A DNA stretch of 64,000 bases from assembly GCA_002007465.1 (NCBI GenBank), contig LNAC01000681.1, positions 384,739 to 448,738 of the forward strand, written 5' to 3'. The notes under the pieces were generated by a model. The model had not been told where the DNA came from, made no database searches, and saw only the letters and a list, made by a program, of their open reading frames with translations. This stretch comes from Ailurus styani. Taxonomy: Eukaryota; Chordata; Mammalia; Carnivora; Ailuridae. Each line of letters opens with the position of its first letter. Positions within the stretch are counted from its first letter, which is position 1. Both the position numbers and the translations under genes were made by a program. Of this stretch, positions 58,928 through 64,000 are shown piece by piece.

Positions 58928-60403
58928 GATTTTGGTACCAAGAGGTAGGGCACTGCTATGAAAAAAATACCTAAAAGTGTGGAAGTGGCTTTAGGACTAG
59001 GTAACAGGTCCAGGCTGAAGGAGTTTTGAGGTGCATGCTAGAAAACGCCTAGACGGACATGATGGGACCATTGATAGATAGGGATGGTAAAGGCAATTTT
59101 GCTGAGAAAGAAAAAAAGGGGAGCTGGAGAGAAAGCCCCCATCTTCTCAGAGAATGAATAGCCATGAACAGAACGTGGATGTTTAAGAACATTCTGGGAG
59201 ACCTGAGCTGGAAGTGAAGAGCAGGTTACTGAAAACAGGTTACTGAGCACTGGAGGAGGGGCAGTCCCTGTTATAAAGTGGCACAAATTTAGCTGGACTG
59301 TATTCTAGTGTCTTGTGGAAGACAGAATTTGTAAGTGATGAAACTGGAAATATAGTTGAGGAGATTTTTAAGCAAAATGTGGAAGGTGTTACTTGGTTCC
59401 TCCTGAATGCTCACCATAAAACCCAAGAGGAGAAAGATGAATTGAAGAATAAGCAAAAAGGAACCAGAATTTCAAAGTTTGGAAAATCCTCACCCTGCCC
59501 ATCTTGCAAAAACTAAGGAAGCTTGTTCTGAAGAAAAGGGTGTGGCTGGACTTTATAAGGGATGATGCGATTATTTGAGCTGATGTGCAAGGAGATGGGA
59601 CTGATGAAGGGAGGCTGTGGGTTGGGCTCCTGGATTCTATGTGGTGGGATGTGAGCTGTGTAGGTGTGAATGTGTGCTGTTCTTAGAGAGAGGAGCAGAA
59701 CCCAAAGGCAATTCAGAGGTCATTTGAGCTGCCCACTCTGTTTCAAAGGATGGGGTCTCTGCCTGAAGCCTTGGGGACAGGACCATCCCCTAGAGCCATG
59801 AGGCAGGACTCCTGCCTCAGTGGATCCAGGACATGAGGCATCAAGCCAAAATGAGCTTTAAGATCTAATGAGATTTGTCTTGTTAGATCTGGGACTTGCT
59901 TGGGACCTGTCACCCCTTTGTCCCTTTGATTTTTTTTTGGAGTAGGAATATCTATCCTATGCCTACTCCGTATTGTATTTTGGAAGCACTAAGTGCTTCC
60001 AAAGAAGCACACAATTGTCTGGTTTCACAGGTTCACAGCTAGAGACAATCTTACTTCAAGTCTCTTCCATAGTTGATTTGGACTTTAGATTTTAGAGTTG
60101 ATGTTGGAATGAGTTAGGATTTGGGGGGCTAGGGCGCCTGGGTGGCTCAGTTGGTTAGGTGACTGCCTTTGGCTCAGGTCAGGATCCTAGAGTCCCAGGA
60201 CTGAGTCCCACATCAGGCTCTCTGATCAGCAGGAAGTCTGCTTTTCCCTCTGACGCTTCCCCTCTGTGTTCTCTCTCTCATTGCCTCTCTTTCAAATAAA
60301 TAAGTAAAATCTTTAAAAAAAAGATTTGCGGGACTGTTGGGGTAGAATGAATGTATTTTGCATGTAAGAAAAAATACGAATTTGTGAGGAGGGATGGGGG
60401 AAA
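58928..60403 (+). mobile_element. MaLR-type internal region (degraded, split by a SINEC)
   Basis: It starts with a primer-binding-like 'ttttggtaccaagaggtag' and continues 'atacctaaaagtgtggaagt' and 'ggctttaggactaggtaac', as in MaLR internal sequence. The end 'tggaatgagttaggattt' plus 'gggactgttggggtagaatg' (after the SINEC) is the usual lead-in to the 3' LTR. No intact reading frame; only short open frames remain (the longest at 59313-59516). Confidence 0.75.
60131..60320 (+). mobile_element. SINEC inserted in the MaLR internal region
   Basis: 'gggcgcctgggtggctcagt' head, CT-rich middle, AAATAAATAAGTAAAATCTTT tail. Approximate target copies 'aggatttggggg' before and 'aagatttgcggg' after. Confidence 0.92.
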
Positions 60404-60812
60404 TATTATGGACCGAATGCTTGTGTCTCTTCAAAATTCTTATGTTGAAGCCCTAACACCCAGCGTGATTGTATTTGGAGATGGGGCCTCTGAAGAAGTA
60501 AGCAAGGTTAAATGAGATCCTAAGAGTGGGGCCTGGATTTTATATGAGTAATGTTCTTCCAAGAAGAGACACTAGAGAACTTGTTCTCTCTCCTCTCACT
60601 CTCTGTCTCTGCATGCTCACGCCATGGAAGGGCCACGTGAGGACACAGCAAGGACGTGGCCATCTGCAGTGTGAGTGGAGAGCTCTCATGGGGCACTATC
60701 CCTCCTGGCACTTTGACCTTGGACTTCCAGGCTCCAAAACAGTGAAAAAATAAATCCCTATTGTTTAAACCCCGTAATCTGGGGTATTTTGTTATGGGGA
60801 CTCATACAGTCT
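60404..60812 (+). mobile_element. MaLR (MLT1-type) 3' LTR
   Basis: 'tatggaccgaatgcttgtgt', 'attcttatgttgaagcccta', 'gtatttggagatggggcctc', 'ttggacttccaggctcc', AATAAA near 60748 and 'ttgttatggggactcataca' follow MLT1 order. It follows internal sequence in the same orientation. Confidence 0.88.
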
Positions 60813-60819
60813 CCTCTTA

Positions 60820-60970
60820 TTAATAAGTCAATCCCTTATTTGACGGATGAAGACACTGAGGTTCAGAGTGGGGAAGTAGGCTGTAACTCCTTAGAGGGAC
60901 ACCTGGTGGCGCCTAAATTTACTGGTCTGACTTTTCGTGATGCTCTTTCCACTATAACACACTGCACGTC
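60820..60970 (-). mobile_element. MIR SINE relic
   Basis: 'acggatgaagacactgaggt' and 'tcagagtggggaagtaggct' match reversed MIR. Confidence 0.65.
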
Positions 60971-61282
60971 TTCATTTCCTCATAACCTTCCCTTTGGCAC
61001 ATCGAATAAATAAATCACAGCTAATCACAATATCAAGGCCTTCACGTTTCTACATACCTAGTCAAATTGAGACTCTATGACCCCTCTGTGTCCCTTAATC
61101 CATTTTCATAGAGAAGATTCCCAAACTTTCCTCATGTTGTTAGATAGTAATAATTTTATTGCTAAAAAAAAAAGCACTAATCCATTTTTATCAACTTCCT
61201 TCTATTCAATAAACATATATTCTGCTTGTAAGAATGTATACTCTTTTCATGGACGAACCTATAGTATTTAGATTTTAAATCA
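60971..61282. other. Unassigned intergenic sequence
   Basis: Nothing recognised. Confidence 0.4.
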
Positions 61283-61297
61283 AGAAAAATGTGCCTG

Positions 61298-61433
61298 GGG
61301 GCACCTGGGTGGCTCTGTTGGTTAAGCGACTACCTTCAGCTGAGGTCATGATCCTGGAGTCCCAGGATCAAGTCCCACATCGGCCTTGCTGCTCAGCTGG
61401 GAATCTGCTTCTCCCTCTGATCCTCACCCCTCT

Positions 61434-61464
<31 letters not shown>

Positions 61465-61499
61465 ACAAATAAATAAAATCTAAAAAAAGAAAGAAAGAA
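61298..61499 (+). mobile_element. SINEC with a long CT tract
   Basis: Perfect 15-bp target copies 'agaaaaatgtgcctg' at 61283-61297 and 61500-61514. The CT tract is at 61440-61464 and the tail has grown into AAAG units. Confidence 0.95.
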
Positions 61500-61599
61500 A
61501 GAAAAATGTGCCTGTACTTAAGAGGATCTCAACTATCTCCATTTTGACCTCTATCTGTACTTTCTAATTGATTAGTTTCTTCTTTCTAGTTATCTCTTA

Positions 61600-61955
61600 A
61601 CTCAGATGAAAGACTGTGCAGGCAAAGCATCCCATGGTGGGAACCAAAAGGACTCCCTCAAGCAATAAGGACTGCCTGGAGCCGCAAGATCCTGCCCATG
61701 ACTGACCTCACGACCATGATGACTTGACCTTCACTGCCCACCTGCACATCATCACTAACCTTTGTCCCACATTTTCCTAATATAAACCTGGAAGCAGTTT
61801 CAGCACTTTGGAGACCATCTTTGAGATGCAAGCTCACTGCTTCCCTGTGTTGGCCTCATTGAGACCAATTCCTTTGTTGTGTCACCACCACTAGACTCTC
61901 TGCCTCTGGATTTTGTCAGCAGTAAGTGGCTTAACCTGGTCAGTTGGGGACCCCC
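61600..61955 (+). mobile_element. Possible ERV LTR 3' end with primer-binding-like start
   Basis: A promoter-like 'cctaatataaacctgg' (about 61777), 'ttggagaccatctttgagat', 'ttgttgtgtcacca' and then 'cagttggggacccccaaatc' resemble an LTR R/U5 region running into retroviral leader sequence. The family is not identified. Confidence 0.4.
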
Positions 61956-62028
61956 AAATCCAGGTGCTCTTGCACCCTTTGGTCCCTGTAGACACTTTTC
62001 TGGAATTGGCCATTATGCAAAAAAATTT

Positions 62029-62100
62029 AAAAATAAGTCAAGAAATATAATAGCTTCCCACCCTTCTAGAGTCACTGGCCCTGGGGAAATGTATTGCTTT
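62029..62100 (+). repeat. Left copy of a ~72-bp direct duplication flanking a SINEC
   Basis: Begins 'aaaataagtcaagaaat' and ends 'aaatgtattgctttt'. It matches 62288-62360 with only about four or five differences. Confidence 0.9.
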
Positions 62101-62286
62101 TTTTTTTTTTTAATTTATTTTACAGAGAGAGAGAGATCACAAGTAGGCAGAGAGGCAGGCAGAAAGAGGAGGAAGCAGGCTCCCCACTGAGCAGAAAGCC
62201 CGACAAGGGGCTAGATCTCAGGACCCTGAGATCATGACCTGAGCCAAAGGCAGTGACTTTAACCTACTGAGCCACCCAGGTACCCC
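62101..62286 (-). mobile_element. SINEC, mustelid-type, between long duplications
   Basis: T tract, 'atcacaagtaggcagagagg', 'cagtgactttaacctactga', end 'gccacccaggtacccc'. The flanking direct repeats are about 72 bp, far longer than the 14-18 bp usual here. Confidence 0.93.
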
Positions 62287-62287
62287 T

Positions 62288-62360
62288 AAAAATAAGTCAA
62301 CAAATATAATAGCTTCCCACCCTTCTAGAATTACTGGCCCTGGGTAAATGTATTGCTTTT
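62288..62360 (+). repeat. Right copy of the ~72-bp direct duplication
   Basis: Begins 'aaaataagtcaacaaat' directly after the SINEC head and ends 'aaatgtattgctttt'. Confidence 0.9.
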
Positions 62361-62688
62361 AAGACAATGTGTAAGAGAATTTAATTCTTAGCCTTGCAAC
62401 AATAATTCCACTTCTAGGAATTTTCAAAGTGATATAATTTCAAGGATAATAATTGCAAGCATTAATAAAATGAGGTGGAGTCTTACATGTATGTCAAGGG
62501 GACACTGGTGGAATGCTCTGTAACTACTCTAAATATCTCTATTTACATGAAGATGATAGAAGACCATTGTGTGATAAGGTATATTATCATATGAATTAAA
62601 ATATTTGATAAATATAAAATTGTGTATGTGCAAGTACAACCACATATAAAGGAGCTACAGGGGTGGCTATTTGTCAGAATATTAACGA
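62361..62688. other. AT-rich sequence, possibly the 5' part of the following L1 relic
   Basis: No gene. 'ttccacttctaggaattttc' resembles L1 ORF2 end sequence. Confidence 0.4.
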
Positions 62689-62968
62689 CAAATTTTGTAT
62701 ATCCCCCTTATACGAGGGACCTAGAATAGGTGAATTCATAGAGACAGAAAGTAGCATAGAAGTTACAAGACCTGGGAAGATGGGGACAATGAGGAGTTGG
62801 TGATTAACAGGTATGGGGTTCTTATTTGGGATGACAAAAAAGTTCTGGACATGAATAGTGGTGATGGCTGCATGACACTGTGAATGTAGTTGATGCCATT
62901 AAATAGTACACTTTAAAATAATAAATTTTGTTATGCATATTTTATCACCATAAAAACCCAAATGAAAA
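62689..62968 (+). mobile_element. Old L1, 3' UTR
   Basis: 'gaattcatagagacagaaag', 'tacaagacctgggaagatgg', 'gttctggacatgaatagtgg' and 'tatgcatattttatcaccat' follow L1 3' UTR order in sense. Confidence 0.85.
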
Positions 62969-63068
62969 ATTTAATTGTACCTCTTTACTGTTCCCAATTT
63001 TATTTAATTTTTCTCTTTGCTATTAAGAACTCTTAAACATTGCTCAATGTTTAAAAAATTGTTAACAT

Positions 63069-63239
63069 GGGGTGCCTGGGGGCTCAGTCAGCTAAGTGAC
63101 TGCTTTTGGCTCAGGTCATGATCCCACCGTCCCCATATCGGGCTCCCTGCTCAGTGAGGGGCCTGCTTCTCCCTCTTCCTCTGCCACACCCCCTGCCTGT
63201 GCTCTCTGTCAAATAAATAAATAAAAACTTCAAAAAATA
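63069..63239 (+). mobile_element. SINEC, slightly shortened
   Basis: 'ggggtgcctgggggctcagt' head with small deletions, AAATAAATAAATAAAAAC tail. Target copies 'aaaaattgttaaca' (63054-63067) and 'aaaaattattaaca' (63240-63253). Confidence 0.92.
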
Positions 63240-63508
63240 AAAAATTATTAACAGTGGCTGCCTCTGTCTCAGTGGTATATACAAGATAGTTTTATTTTTA
63301 TCCTGTTTTGTCTTCTGTATTGCTGGTAGCATCTTCATAATCAGAAAAAAAGTAATAAAACTATTTCATACAAATGGAAAGAAAAAAAACAGGATCAGTT
63401 CTGTGTGCTTTATCTTGTTTAATGTTGTCCCTACATCACAGACACTCAATGAATGAGTGTAGCATGAAAGAAAGTATGATTACTGATGGATAGAGCCTAT
63501 CTACAAAG

Positions 63509-63532
63509 TCACACGCACACACACACACACGC
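63509..63532 (+). repeat. Short (AC)n repeat
   Basis: About ten AC units interrupted by single G substitutions. Confidence 0.85.
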
Positions 63533-63639
63533 ATGCAAACTGAGTGGGTGATGGCTTTGGTTCAGCCTATGGGAGACATTATGTGAGTGGCTCCAAAAGT
63601 ACATCTGGCCTCAGCAAGCTAGGTAGAAAAGTGAACTTC

Positions 63640-64000
63640 CTCACCCTGATACAGAACATCTCCAAAAAAACAACAGCTAACATCATACTTAATGGTGAGA
63701 AACCCATCATCTCATGCTAAGTTCAGGAACAAAGCAAGAATATCTTCACTGACCACTGCTTTTCATTGTACAGGATGTCCTAAATAATGCAGTAGGACAA
63801 GAAAAGGGAGGTAGAGCAAAAAGTTTGGGAAGGAAGAAATAAAACTGTCCTTATTCACAGAAGACATGATTGTCCATGTAGAAAATCTACAAGAATTATC
63901 AAAAAAAAAAACTAATGAAAGTAATAAACAATTATAGCAAGGTTGCAGGATACAAGATTAATACACAAAACCTAATCACTTTCCTATGTATCAGTAATGA
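63640..64000 (+). mobile_element. L1 ORF2 internal fragment (runs off the window)
   Basis: 'taacatcatacttaatggtg', 'ttcaggaacaaagcaagaat', 'ttattcacagaagacatgat' and 'ggttgcaggatacaagatta' are L1 ORF2 (reverse transcriptase region) sense sequence. It is broken by stops and continues beyond 64000. Confidence 0.88.

Noticed and set aside
59313..59516. 67-codon open frame in MaLR internal sequence
   Set aside because: Too short and in decayed retroviral-type sequence. Described only as part of the relic.
1..64000. CRISPR array, operon, prokaryotic or phage-like system
   Set aside because: Spaced regular repeats are absent. SINE, LINE, LTR and microsatellite content shows vertebrate nuclear DNA.
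1..64000. tRNA genes
   Set aside because: The tRNA-like boxes seen ('ggctcag...gttaa', 'ggatcgag') are all in SINEC heads that end in CT tracts and A-rich tails with target duplications.

Overview
This is mammalian nuclear DNA from a carnivoran, most likely a mustelid (ferret, mink, marten, badger or otter group). About 27 tRNA-derived SINEC (CAN-SINE) copies have the caniform head 'gcctgggtggctcag', a CT-rich middle and an AAATAAATAAAATCTTT tail. Several (about 10422, 16007, 17514, 19481, 19698, 50276 and 62101) carry the 'gtgggttaaagcctctgcc' and 'tacttgtgatctctc' variants that I associate with mustelids. The species is inferred from these repeats alone.

The window has one gene I can support. 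GPR12, an orphan class A G-protein-coupled receptor, has an intact single-exon coding region at 35997-37001 on the + strand (334 codons). A GC/CpG-rich segment upstream (about 34590-35620) looks like its CpG-island promoter and first exon, but the core is an assembly gap of 502 N (34759-35260). A candidate splice acceptor at 35945/35946 precedes the coding exon. A roughly 1.3-kb 3' UTR runs to a candidate poly(A) signal at 38317. In human, GPR12 lies in a wide gap between WASF3 and USP12, which fits the lack of other genes here.

Left part (1-30.3 kb): intergenic DNA made of repeats of several ages. It has a young L1 3' end at the left edge, an ERV-type LTR at about 1.54-2.47 kb, L2 and MIR relics, L1 ORF1 and 3'-end fragments, MaLR (MLT1-type) solo LTRs at 25.2 and 26.3 kb, and many SINEC copies. 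Two SINECs stand head to tail at 19.48-19.89 kb, separated by copies of one target site.

Centre (30.3-40.8 kb): no SINEC insertion at all, the longest such block in the window, with GPR12 inside it.

Right part (40.8-64 kb): SINECs are frequent again. It also has hAT (MER5-like) relics, MIRs, a purine tract inside an L1 tail (47.14-47.26 kb), an L1 3' end split by a SINEC (52.2-53.7 kb), an antisense L1 piece (55.6-56.2 kb), a MaLR-like provirus relic with internal sequence (58.4-60.8 kb), an ERV LTR-like end (61.6-61.95 kb), a SINEC flanked by a roughly 72-bp direct duplication (62.03-62.36 kb) and an L1 ORF2 fragment running off the right edge.

I found no CRISPR array, operon, RNA gene or previously undescribed gene system. 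The most unusual signals are structural: the SINEC with very long flanking duplications, the same-site SINEC pair, an AT-rich 104-bp inverted repeat ending in TTAA, and a short unrecognised open frame at 5591-5890. Repeat names are from memory of consensus sequences and boundaries are approximate unless a target-site duplication is quoted.
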